A stretch of DNA of 64,000 nucleotides from CALCKU01 sp964654665 (GTDB lineage Bacteria > Pseudomonadota > Alphaproteobacteria > Caulobacterales > Maricaulaceae). A program made the position numbers and the translations under genes. The notes beneath the pieces were generated by a model, which ran no database searches, was not told the DNA's origin, and saw only the letters and a program-made list of their open reading frames with translations. Of this stretch, positions 35,567 to 43,753 are shown piece by piece (the stretch's first letter is position 1; every line of letters begins with the position of its first letter). Location: NCBI GenBank assembly GCA_964654665.1, contig CAZZKV010000001.1:138676-202675 (forward strand), read 5' to 3'.

Positions 35567-36760
35567 ATGGGCCGCCAAACTTATTATTTTACGTCCGAAT
35601 CCGTATCCGAAGGCCATCCAGATAAGGTTTCTGACCGTATTTCGGATGAGATTGTTGACCTTTATTTCCGAAATTCCATTGCAGCCGGTATGTCGCCTTG
35701 GGATGTACGTGTTGCAGCGGAAACACTCACGACTACAAACCGCGTTGTTATTGCGGGTGAAACACGGGGGATGGATGTTTCTAAAGCTGAAGTCGAAGCC
35801 GTGGCCCGTGCTGCGATTAAAGATATAGGCTATGAACAATCGGGGTTCCATCATGCTCATGCCGAAGTTGATGTACTGTTACACGCGCAATCTGTAGATA
35901 TTGCTGCGGGTGTTGATAAAGGTACGGGCACGCATAAAGAAGAAGGCGCCGGCGACCAAGGGATCATGTTTGGATATGCGTCTAATGAAGTCGAAGGCGC
36001 GCTTATGCCAGCTCCGATATATTACTCGCACAAAATCCTTGAGCGTTTGGCGCAGGTTCGCCATTCAAACGCGGCGACAGGTCTGGAACCTGACGCGAAA
36101 TCACAAGTCTCTGTACGCTATGAGAACGGACGCCCTGTTGAAGCGTCTGCGATTGTGCTTTCAACACAACATGCGGATGGACTCTCCCCGGCAGATATTT
36201 CCGATATTGTAAAGCCTTATATTCATGAGGTTATGCCCGAAGGTTGGATCACGGATAAGACGGTATTTCACATTAACCCGACCGGCAATTTTGTTATTGG
36301 TGGCCCTGACGGAGATGCAGGCCTTACAGGACGTAAGATCATTGTTGATACTTACGGTGGTATGGCTCCGCATGGCGGTGGCGCATTTTCGGGAAAAGAT
36401 CCAACAAAAGTTGACCGCAGCGCAGCCTATGCATCGCGTTATTTGGCGAAGAATATTGTAGCGTCTGGCCTTGTAGATTGGGCGAATATCCAGCTCTCTT
36501 ACGCTATTGGCGTGGCTGAACCGACATCTATCTATGTTGAATTGGATGAAAAACACGCAGCTCTGGCTGAACGGCTTGAACAGGTTTTGCCCAATTTGAT
36601 GAGCTTGACACCACGCGGCATTCGCTCGCACCTTAATTTGAACCAAGCGATCTATGCGCGTACAGCCGCCTATGGTCATTTTGGCCGCACGCCGGATGCA
36701 GATGGTGGATTTTCTTGGGAAAAAACAGATTTAGCGGATAAGATAAAAGCGGCAGTTTAA
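35567..36760 (+). CDS. metK: S-adenosylmethionine synthetase
   Basis: A 397-residue enzyme making S-adenosylmethionine from ATP and methionine. YFTSESVSEGHPDKVSDRIS opens the protein with the ATP-binding His. GAGDQGIMFGYASNE is the hexapeptide signature, and GGGAFSGKDPTKVDRSAAYA is the second signature with the phosphate-binding Lys. Length is standard. An AGGAG box lies eight bases before the ATG. Together with ahcY it covers two steps of the methyl cycle. Confidence 0.98.
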   Translation: MGRQTYYFTSESVSEGHPDKVSDRISDEIVDLYFRNSIAAGMSPWDVRVAAETLTTTNRVVIAGETRGMDVSKAEVEAVARAAIKDIGYEQSGFHHAHAEVDVLLHAQSVDIAAGVDKGTGTHKEEGAGDQGIMFGYASNEVEGALMPAPIYYSHKILERLAQVRHSNAATGLEPDAKSQVSVRYENGRPVEASAIVLSTQHADGLSPADISDIVKPYIHEVMPEGWITDKTVFHINPTGNFVIGGPDGDAGLTGRKIIVDTYGGMAPHGGGAFSGKDPTKVDRSAAYASRYLAKNIVASGLVDWANIQLSYAIGVAEPTSIYVELDEKHAALAERLEQVLPNLMSLTPRGIRSHLNLNQAIYARTAAYGHFGRTPDADGGFSWEKTDLADKIKAAV

Positions 36761-36781
36761 TCGTGCGGTTTTAAAGATGAA

Positions 36782-36824
36782 AAAGGCGGTTCTGCCGGAA
36801 TAAGGACGCCGCCTTTATTGTTTT
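36782..36824 (+). terminator. rho-independent terminator of metK
   Basis: AAAGGCGG (36782-36789) pairs with CCGCCTTT (36809-36816), and a T-rich stretch follows (TTATTGTTTT). It lies about 20 bases past the metK stop. Confidence 0.75.
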
Positions 36825-36909
36825 GACTGATCTGCAATTTGTTAGATATTTCGGTTTGGTTTTAGCCGCGTAATTGATGGTTTAGGCTATTATAATATAC
36901 TTACTCAGG

Positions 36910-37359
36910 TTATTCCTTGGCTTTTGGAATATGGGTTTCGGTTACCCTTTCCATTTGCGCAGCCATGCTAGTCATAGTGTCTAGCATAGCACCGAATCCG
37001 TCTTCGTCACCAATCATGGAGATCATAACGCCAAAGGCTGCATTGAAATCGGGTAAACCATTATCATCGCGCATTTCTAAGGCCCCGGAGTTTTCAATGC
37101 GTTTGGCGAAAGTTTCGCCGGTGCGTTTCATTTGATTGTGAAGCGTTTCATCTTTTACAATAGAGAGCATGTCTCCCATGATTGCATTCATGTCCGGCAA
37201 CTCTGCTAAAGCTTTTTGCAATTCAGCTTGACTGGGTAATGTTGGTTTGGCTGTAAGGGTTTTCGGAGACTGTTTCGTGGAGGCATCCGGTTCGGGATGG
37301 GCCAAGACTGGGAATGATAAGGCAAGGGCTGCAAAAAACATAATGGATGTACGCAACAT
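36910..37359 (-). CDS. exported protein of unknown function
   Basis: A 149-residue protein with a signal peptide (MFFAALALSFPVLAHPE) and AAGGA seven bases before the ATG at 37359. The mature part is Met-rich and helical, with MNAIMGDMLSIVKDETLHNQ and AAFGVMISMIGDEDGFGAML, so it may be a periplasmic helical bundle. No Cys is present. I do not recognise a family, and the gene has no close same-strand partner. Confidence 0.75.
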   Translation of the reverse strand: MLRTSIMFFAALALSFPVLAHPEPDASTKQSPKTLTAKPTLPSQAELQKALAELPDMNAIMGDMLSIVKDETLHNQMKRTGETFAKRIENSGALEMRDDNGLPDFNAAFGVMISMIGDEDGFGAMLDTMTSMAAQMERVTETHIPKAKE

Positions 37360-37446
37360 AAAAAGTTCCTTCTTTTTAGTCAGTGCAAAAATACAAATCG
37401 CAAATCGCCAATGACTTTATGATCATTCTATTCTAGCAAAGCCAAT

Positions 37447-37992
37447 ATGAATGAAACCCAAATGGATAAGACACCCACAAAAAGGCCGCTGATTTGTGTG
37501 GCTGCTATTGCCGGAGCTTTTGGGATTAAGGGTGAAATCAAAGTAAAATCTTTTACGGAGGATCCACTGGCTTGTGCCGCTTATGGCCCGTTATTCAATG
37601 AGAGCGGTGATAGAATTTTAACGCCGCGTTCGGCTCGACCTATCAAAGGGGGCGTTGCTTTGCGTACCAGTGAAGTGATCACGCGTGAGCAAGCCGAGGC
37701 GCTTAAATCTGTAAAATTATATGTTCCGCGTGATGTGTTGCCAGAACTCAATGACGATGAATTCTATTTCGATGATTTGATCGGTTTGGAGGTGAAAACA
37801 GTAGATGGGAAGCGGGCGGGGCATGTGATAGCTGTCCATGAATTTGGTGCTGGCGACATGCTGGAAATAATGCCGCCAAAAACTGCTGAAAAACGAGCCA
37901 GTTTTTTTCACCCCTTTACCAAAACCGCTACACCGAAAGTGGATATAAAGACCGGGCGTGTCATCATTATCCCGCAGATCGATACCGATTAA
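37447..37992 (+). CDS. rimM: ribosome maturation factor RimM
   Basis: A 181-residue protein that helps mature the 30S subunit by binding ribosomal protein S19. The N-terminal RimM barrel has VAAIAGAFGIKGEIKVKSFT, and the C-terminal PRC-barrel has EFYFDDLIGLEVKT and VHEFGAGDMLEIMP. The ending (GRVIIIPQI) is a bit shorter than some. In most bacteria rimM lies between rpsP and trmD; here its neighbours are an exported protein and a convergent HupE gene, so the ribosomal operon has been split or rearranged. Confidence 0.95.
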   Translation: MNETQMDKTPTKRPLICVAAIAGAFGIKGEIKVKSFTEDPLACAAYGPLFNESGDRILTPRSARPIKGGVALRTSEVITREQAEALKSVKLYVPRDVLPELNDDEFYFDDLIGLEVKTVDGKRAGHVIAVHEFGAGDMLEIMPPKTAEKRASFFHPFTKTATPKVDIKTGRVIIIPQIDTD

Positions 37993-38000
37993 TTTAAGGG

Positions 38001-38978
38001 CTAAACAATGGCATAAATGCTCAGGCGTTCGATCATCCAGAACATACCGATGCCGCCAATCATATAAGTCATGATTTTGCGGGTTTTAACTGGAAGTATA
38101 GGGGATATTTTTGACATCCCCCACAATCCTAAAATAATGACGACGATCACGCTGATTTGTCCTAATTCCACACCTAAGTTAAAGAGTGCGAGAGCATAGG
38201 CTTGTAATCCATCTGGCAGTCCAACATCGGCCAGTGCGCTGGCAAACCCGCAACCATGAATCAGGCCAACAGCAAAACTTATTAGATAAGGTCGCTGTGC
38301 AGATAATGTATGGTGACCATTGTTGTTTTTAATGATTTCAACAGCGAGTAAGACAAGACTGGCAGCGATTAGAATTTCAACCGGTCGTCCCGGTAGCGAA
38401 ATTAGGCCAAAAACGGCCAGAGCTAACGTAATAGAATGGGCTAAGGTGAAAGCGGTAGCGACTCCAATAAGCTGACGACGCTTCACAAGTAGAACTAGAC
38501 CTATGACGAATAGCAAATGATCCCATCCACCCAGAATATGATCAATACCGGACCGCAAATAATCTAGTAAAGGTAAGGCATTTGTTTCCGCTTCAAGGTT
38601 AAACCGTGGATTGGCCGGTTTGAGTAAAGCTGACAGTCTTGGTCCAGCTAAGGGGATTATTTGTATGTATCCATCTGTTAGCGTGCGCTCCAGCCCCTCT
38701 AGATAAATCTCACCTTGGGAAAGCGGGCAGCGCACACTCCAATACTCCAGTGCAATACCACTAGTGATACGTAAATCATGCGGGTGGATTTCGTTACAAC
38801 CATCCGGGAGGATCGGTTTTATTTTAAGCCGTTTTCCGTTAATAACAGGTTGTTTCCATTGCAAATCCCATTCGCCTTTTTGTGTTTCGGTGAGCGAGAG
38901 AAAGACAGGTCGTACTTCATGGGCCTGTGCAATGATAGGAAAAATAAATAAGACTATTAGGGTAATCCAGCGGATCAT
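38001..38978 (-). CDS. HupE/UreJ family membrane protein
   Basis: A 325-residue protein with a signal peptide (IVLFIFPIIAQAHE), a periplasmic N-terminal domain of about 120 residues, and six or so membrane segments. The HupE/UreJ_2 core begins at SGIDHILGGWDHLLFVIGLV, with His and Asp residues facing the membrane centre, and continues through TLAHSITLALAVFG and VGLIHGCGFASALADVGL. Relatives are linked to nickel or cobalt uptake, but this subgroup is uncharacterised. Its ATG overlaps the stop of the upstream PPIase by four bases (ATGA). Confidence 0.88.
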   Translation of the reverse strand: MIRWITLIVLFIFPIIAQAHEVRPVFLSLTETQKGEWDLQWKQPVINGKRLKIKPILPDGCNEIHPHDLRITSGIALEYWSVRCPLSQGEIYLEGLERTLTDGYIQIIPLAGPRLSALLKPANPRFNLEAETNALPLLDYLRSGIDHILGGWDHLLFVIGLVLLVKRRQLIGVATAFTLAHSITLALAVFGLISLPGRPVEILIAASLVLLAVEIIKNNNGHHTLSAQRPYLISFAVGLIHGCGFASALADVGLPDGLQAYALALFNLGVELGQISVIVVIILGLWGMSKISPILPVKTRKIMTYMIGGIGMFWMIERLSIYAIV

Positions 38979-39808
38979 TCGCCTTCCACCTGAACAGTAT
39001 AACTCTCTATAAGCTGTTTCAGGGCAGTCCTGTTTTCAGCCCGGCGGGTTGTATCCTCCCATTCGATTTTGACGCGGTCTTTAATGGTTTGAAACCTTGG
39101 CAATACAGCGGGACTATGGCTGTCTATGGCGACAATATGCAGTCCGAAGGCGCTTTGAACCGGGCCATGCCAGCCGGTATTCTTTTTTTCGAACAATGCT
39201 TTTGCAAAATCATCACCGAAAAGGCGAGACAGATCTGGAGCAGCCAATTTATTATAATGCCGCTGCATAATAAAGGGATCACCCAGTGTTTCCCAATCTG
39301 TACCCGATTGGACAGATTGCAAGATTTTTACAGCATCGCCATCTAATGTGCCCTTGCGACTCTCGGGACTAAGATAGATATGACGAAAGCTGATGTTGGC
39401 AGGCGTTGTAAATATATCAGGATTATCCGTATAATATTTTTCTAATGTAGTATCATCAATCTCGCGCGGTGCGTTATTTTCGAGAACAAATCGCATTTTT
39501 TGCGCGAGGCGCCGTTGGATAATCAGATCGTTTTCAGCCAATCCTCTGCGGGTTGCTTCGCGAGCCAACGCTTCTTGTTCTATATAGGCAAAGATAAGAG
39601 CTTGAATGTCATCATCACTGGGTATGCGTTGGTTCTCGCCTGCAAAAACGTCAGCTTGGCGTTGAATTTCTGCAGTCGAGACAAGGATAGTTTTATCCAG
39701 CCGCGTTTGGCGTTGTTCCCACAATTGATGTCCGGCGAATAAAACTATGCCGAAGATCAGGAAGTGAAAAAAAGGCTCTCGTAAAAAGGTTCTGTGTTTA
39801 TTGACCAT
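38975..39808 (-). CDS. membrane-anchored parvulin-type peptidyl-prolyl isomerase
   Basis: A 277-residue protein with one N-terminal membrane segment (FFHFLIFGIVLFAGHQLW). A helical chaperone part follows (AEIQRQADVFAG, AYIEQEALAREATRRGLAEN), and then a PpiC/parvulin-like domain of about 110 residues (ANISFRHIYLSPES, FGLHIVAIDSHSPA). It should act in the periplasm on protein folding. It overlaps the DUF3604 gene by 11 bases and the HupE gene by 4 bases, so the three products are made together. Confidence 0.85.
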   Translation of the reverse strand: MVNKHRTFLREPFFHFLIFGIVLFAGHQLWEQRQTRLDKTILVSTAEIQRQADVFAGENQRIPSDDDIQALIFAYIEQEALAREATRRGLAENDLIIQRRLAQKMRFVLENNAPREIDDTTLEKYYTDNPDIFTTPANISFRHIYLSPESRKGTLDGDAVKILQSVQSGTDWETLGDPFIMQRHYNKLAAPDLSRLFGDDFAKALFEKKNTGWHGPVQSAFGLHIVAIDSHSPAVLPRFQTIKDRVKIEWEDTTRRAENRTALKQLIESYTVQVEGE

Positions 39809-41708
39809 TATACCATATCGGTGATGACCATGCTCGGTCTTGTAGAGTTGCGGCTAGGTCCGGGTGACGTTCGGTTCCTGTGCGCAATGCATCCCATGTC
39901 GACCAGCGGCAGGTTGGATTTTCTAATACACGTACATAATAACTTGCTTTTTGAGTGGGGTTAAAGTCCGGATCTTGCCAGAGAGCTTTAAGTTCCGGTG
40001 CTCCGGTATCATGGCTTATAGAACAATCCTCCAGATTAACGCTGGCAGTTGATGCTGAGCAGCGATTATTGGCATCAGGAATACGGCCATCGGAACAGGT
40101 TACATCATAAACCGCTTCCATGGCTTTGCCATTTGTGTGCCAAGCTTTGACAATTTGTATACGGTCAAGCGGCGCGCCTAAAGGATCACGCATGGCCCAG
40201 ACAAGAAAGTGTGGATTATGACCCTCAATGTCGCCCCCCATAGCCGTACCTTTGGCATAGGCTTGGCTTATCATATTGTTGGCGCTTAAAATATTTTCGT
40301 CATAATCACCGGCAAAGAACCGTAGTTTAATGCGAGGCCCTGAGGTGGCATAGGTTTCTTTGGCCTGCATGCCGGCGAAAATATCTTCGCGTGTGTTTTG
40401 CTCTGCCCAAACGGCGGCAAGGCCAGAAGCGCTCCATCGTGAAAACCAATATTCCGCATTTTCATCGCGTTTAACACCTTCCCATGCTTTTGCACCGCCC
40501 GGGGGAACAGAGCCGCGCGCTTCGGGCGTACCATCTATAATGCCAACCTTTGACCAATAGTTTTTTTCAGTAAAAGCGCCGCCCGCAACATGGGTGTCAG
40601 AGCTGCCGATCAGGCCAAATTTATAAGGATTTGCTCCCAGTTTTTCTTCGAGCATCATGCCGTTGGCGAGAGCTTCGCGAATATAGCTGCCTCTAATTTT
40701 TGATTTGACCTGCGAGCTTAGCAAATATTCATAAATTTCGAAATTGGCAAATTCATCATTGGGGGAAAGTCCCGGGTGGGTTTCCGATGTGCCTTTGACC
40801 TGTGTTATTTCGGCAATCGGTTCATTACGAATACGCTGACGTGCATAATCAGCGGTTAGGGCTTTACCGTCATAGGTTTTTTGGTCAAACATTTTGCCAT
40901 CCGAAACATTAGAATTATGCGGAATGGCTAGAACATCGCGCCCCTGTTCACGTTGGTCATCCATCCAATCCCATAAATCTTCAGGGTTAACCGAGTCCAG
41001 CGTAGCAAAGAGCCGGTCCGGTGCGGCGTCTTTAAACACAACATTTCGGTGAAGATTGCCTCCAACAAAACCATCGCCGCGCGTATCGACAGTCACGGCA
41101 GTATATTCATAAGCGGCAAAGGTTGTAAGTTTGCCCGGTTTGTAATGACGGTTCGCGGCATCAATTGTGGCTTGCCATGTATTATCAATGACCCCCCGGT
41201 CATAAATTTCGACATATGGCACTCCGCTGCGTACCGAGCCGCCCATTTTACCAAAGGCCGCAACAATTTTTTCAGGTGCTGTACTGAACATATCTTGGGC
41301 TATTTCTAGTTTGGAGAGGGGGCTGTCGGGATTATGCATTTGTGGTAAAATGCCCATATAAGCACCATGATCGGTTGCTGCGACAAAGTCCAACGGTGGA
41401 CCGTCCAAGGTGATATCATATCCTGCGGGATGGCGAATTCCTTCGCCTTTGGCAAAACGGTAAACATCATCAGGGGTGCTGCGCACATTGAAAATATAAG
41501 CATCGAACGAATTTTTTGTGTGAATATGTAGATCACCAAAATAAGCATTTTTATTGGGATTATGCTGGTTATCGATTGTGGTATTTATATGAGTCTGTTC
41601 GACAGTTTTTGAGGTGGTTTTCGAAGCGGTTGTATTCTTTTCAGGGTTGCATCCCGCCTGACTTAATATGATAACCAACGCTGTTGTTATATATTTTATA
41701 TGGTTCAT
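39798..41708 (-). CDS. DUF3604 lipoprotein
   Basis: A 636-residue protein with a lipobox (ILSQAGC, Cys about 20). The DUF3604 domain fills most of the length. It starts with NAYFGDLHIHTKNSFDAY, a PHP-like His-x-His pair, continues with VAATDHGAYMG and ALGLIGSSDTHVAGGAFTE-like segments, and ends with a beta-rich part with Cys pairs. The motifs suggest a metal-dependent phosphoesterase-like fold, though no activity is established. It is the first gene of the three-gene unit with the PPIase and HupE proteins. Confidence 0.9.
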   Translation of the reverse strand: MNHIKYITTALVIILSQAGCNPEKNTTASKTTSKTVEQTHINTTIDNQHNPNKNAYFGDLHIHTKNSFDAYIFNVRSTPDDVYRFAKGEGIRHPAGYDITLDGPPLDFVAATDHGAYMGILPQMHNPDSPLSKLEIAQDMFSTAPEKIVAAFGKMGGSVRSGVPYVEIYDRGVIDNTWQATIDAANRHYKPGKLTTFAAYEYTAVTVDTRGDGFVGGNLHRNVVFKDAAPDRLFATLDSVNPEDLWDWMDDQREQGRDVLAIPHNSNVSDGKMFDQKTYDGKALTADYARQRIRNEPIAEITQVKGTSETHPGLSPNDEFANFEIYEYLLSSQVKSKIRGSYIREALANGMMLEEKLGANPYKFGLIGSSDTHVAGGAFTEKNYWSKVGIIDGTPEARGSVPPGGAKAWEGVKRDENAEYWFSRWSASGLAAVWAEQNTREDIFAGMQAKETYATSGPRIKLRFFAGDYDENILSANNMISQAYAKGTAMGGDIEGHNPHFLVWAMRDPLGAPLDRIQIVKAWHTNGKAMEAVYDVTCSDGRIPDANNRCSASTASVNLEDCSISHDTGAPELKALWQDPDFNPTQKASYYVRVLENPTCRWSTWDALRTGTERHPDLAATLQDRAWSSPIWYNGQ

Positions 41709-41843
41709 GCTTATCCGTCCCTTTTGACCACAATACCATGTTATTAAAGTGTGTCACTATGCCTAAGAGGGACTAATATACACTATGCTTCTTCTTAATT
41801 GTATCGCTATCATCTGATTAGGGAGCAGAGCCGTATTCTCAAT

Positions 41844-42062
41844 TCAGGATCGTCCTGTGGTGATGCCCAATAAGTTAACCAGATGTACAACCAACATAAA
41901 CCCTGTTGCAAGTGCTGCGAGGCAAATGACCATCCAGGGTACCATTCGGGGTTCTAATTCATTATGTTCCGCAAAATTTCGGCGAAAACAAAAAATACTG
42001 ATAGCTGCGCAAATGACTAGTCCAAAAAATGTTAGGGCAATATCGTTCTGGATACTCATCAT
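41844..42062 (-). CDS. small membrane protein
   Basis: A 72-residue protein with two hydrophobic segments (IALTFFGLVICAAISIFCFR and WMVICLAALATGFMLVVHLV) joined by a charged loop (NFAEHNELEPRM). No family is recognised. It begins 13 bases after the stop of the glycosyltransferase gene on the same strand, which is good evidence that it is real and linked to that enzyme. Confidence 0.6.
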   Translation of the reverse strand: MMSIQNDIALTFFGLVICAAISIFCFRRNFAEHNELEPRMVPWMVICLAALATGFMLVVHLVNLLGITTGRS

Positions 42063-42075
42063 TACACTCTAATGT

Positions 42076-43497
42076 TTAGTCTGTATTACGATGACGTAAA
42101 CCATGATGGGTTTTGTTCCAGTAAAACGGTGCACGGCGAAGTTCTCCTATGGCTTTTACGGCTGGAAAAAACATGGCGAGCCAATAAAGCGGTATCAAGG
42201 GTAAGCTAAGAAATAATTTATATTGTTTTGATCGTATTATACCAGCGGCACCTAGAAACAGGCCAGAAGTAAAGCCTAAAATTAACGTGAAAAAGAAAAA
42301 TATCGATGGCCAAGCTATAGCCTTGCCGCCGGCGCTGAGCCAGATGAGCGTTATAGTTGATAATAGTATATAGGGTAAATAAAAGAGAGCGCTCAGTAAT
42401 GTAGCGCCCACTGTTAATTGCAATGCGAGCATTCGGCCCCAAATAGCATGGCCTTTAGGCTTTGTATTGAAGACAAGCATTGATCGCATATGAACAAGCC
42501 ATGTCATCATAAAGCCTTTCATCCACCGCGTACGCTGATTATACCAAGCTGTCCAATTATCTACGACTTCTTCATCCGTTGCAGGGTGGATATATCCAAA
42601 TTTCCAGCCTGAAGCGGCGAGGCGGAAACTAAGGTCGGCATCTTCGGTAACATTGGCGGCATCCCACCCGTCAACTGTTTCTAATGCACTGCGGCGGATA
42701 TGATTGCTAGTCCCGCCTAAAGGGAACGGGAGGTCGATACGACATAAAAAGGGAAGCCATGTATAAAACAGGGCGGCATATTCAATGGCAAATTGGCGGG
42801 TTAAGCTATTATCATCTGCGTTAAAGAAGACTAACGGCGCCTGCAAGGCTCCTTGATCGGGGTTTTCTATAAACATTTGAGCCGCAATCTTAATCTGTTC
42901 GGGGGCTGGTCGATCTTCAGCATCATAAATGGATATGATGTCTCCATGCGTTAAATGTAGTGCATAGTTAAGGGCATTAGGTTTTGTTCGTCGTCCGCCA
43001 GGCGGAACAATCAAAAGCCGGAAAGGTGGGACAAGGACAGCGCGGATAGCGTCTATTGTCATGATGTCATGGGCTTCAGCGATGAAGCAAATCTCTAACT
43101 TGTCTATTGGGTAATCGATTTTTTGTAAGTAAGATGTTAGTTTTGGAATCATATGGGCTTCATCGTGCACTGCGATAAGAAGGCTAAATGAAAGATGACT
43201 TTCAGCAGGAATTTCAGGTAAACGAGATGGAGTTTTTCGCGGCGTTAATGCAGCACATAGTCTTGTCACAGAAATTATGACCGTGAAAAAGGTAATGGCT
43301 AGAAATACACGGCCAATATTATAGATCGATTCTCCGGTTCCAATAGTAATTGCGAATAATACCCCACAAAAAATGAAGAAAAAAAGTGTGGCGATTTTAT
43401 AATTTATGGAATCAGCGCCAGGGATATCAATAAAAGGGGATGAGGTATAATTTCCCTCATTTTTGGATGTCGCGGTATAATTTACCTTAGGCTTCAT
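42076..43497 (-). CDS. processive family 2 glycosyltransferase, cellulose-synthase-like
   Basis: A 473-residue integral membrane glycosyltransferase. Two membrane helices lie at 35-90 and about three at the C-terminus (YLPYILLSTITLIWLSAGG, FFFTLILGFTSGLFLGAAG). The cytosolic GT-A domain has FSLLIAVHDEAHMI, SIYDAEDRPAPEQ, GWDAANVTEDADLSFRLAA and YNQRTRWMKGF, the last being the Q-x-x-R-W motif of processive enzymes. It probably polymerises or extends an exported polysaccharide. No BcsB- or PilZ-type partner is seen; only the small membrane protein follows. Confidence 0.9.
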   Translation of the reverse strand: MKPKVNYTATSKNEGNYTSSPFIDIPGADSINYKIATLFFFIFCGVLFAITIGTGESIYNIGRVFLAITFFTVIISVTRLCAALTPRKTPSRLPEIPAESHLSFSLLIAVHDEAHMIPKLTSYLQKIDYPIDKLEICFIAEAHDIMTIDAIRAVLVPPFRLLIVPPGGRRTKPNALNYALHLTHGDIISIYDAEDRPAPEQIKIAAQMFIENPDQGALQAPLVFFNADDNSLTRQFAIEYAALFYTWLPFLCRIDLPFPLGGTSNHIRRSALETVDGWDAANVTEDADLSFRLAASGWKFGYIHPATDEEVVDNWTAWYNQRTRWMKGFMMTWLVHMRSMLVFNTKPKGHAIWGRMLALQLTVGATLLSALFYLPYILLSTITLIWLSAGGKAIAWPSIFFFFTLILGFTSGLFLGAAGIIRSKQYKLFLSLPLIPLYWLAMFFPAVKAIGELRRAPFYWNKTHHGLRHRNTD

Positions 43498-43753
43498 TTA
43501 GTTTGAATCACCCCATTTATTTAAACGCTTAGCAAGGCTAAGGAAAATTTAAAAGCTACCTTGAAAAACAGAGGTTTAGGAAGCGTTAAGGGGAAGGGTG
43601 TGTTATTTTTATCACGAATTATTAAATTTACTCCGATGTAATGCTCCTGTCTTGCCAATTATAATGTCGGTCATTAAAACTCCGTAATATAACTTGCAGA
43701 AATATATCTATGGCAGAAGCAAGACTGCTATTAAAAAAACCGAAGAGGGATAC

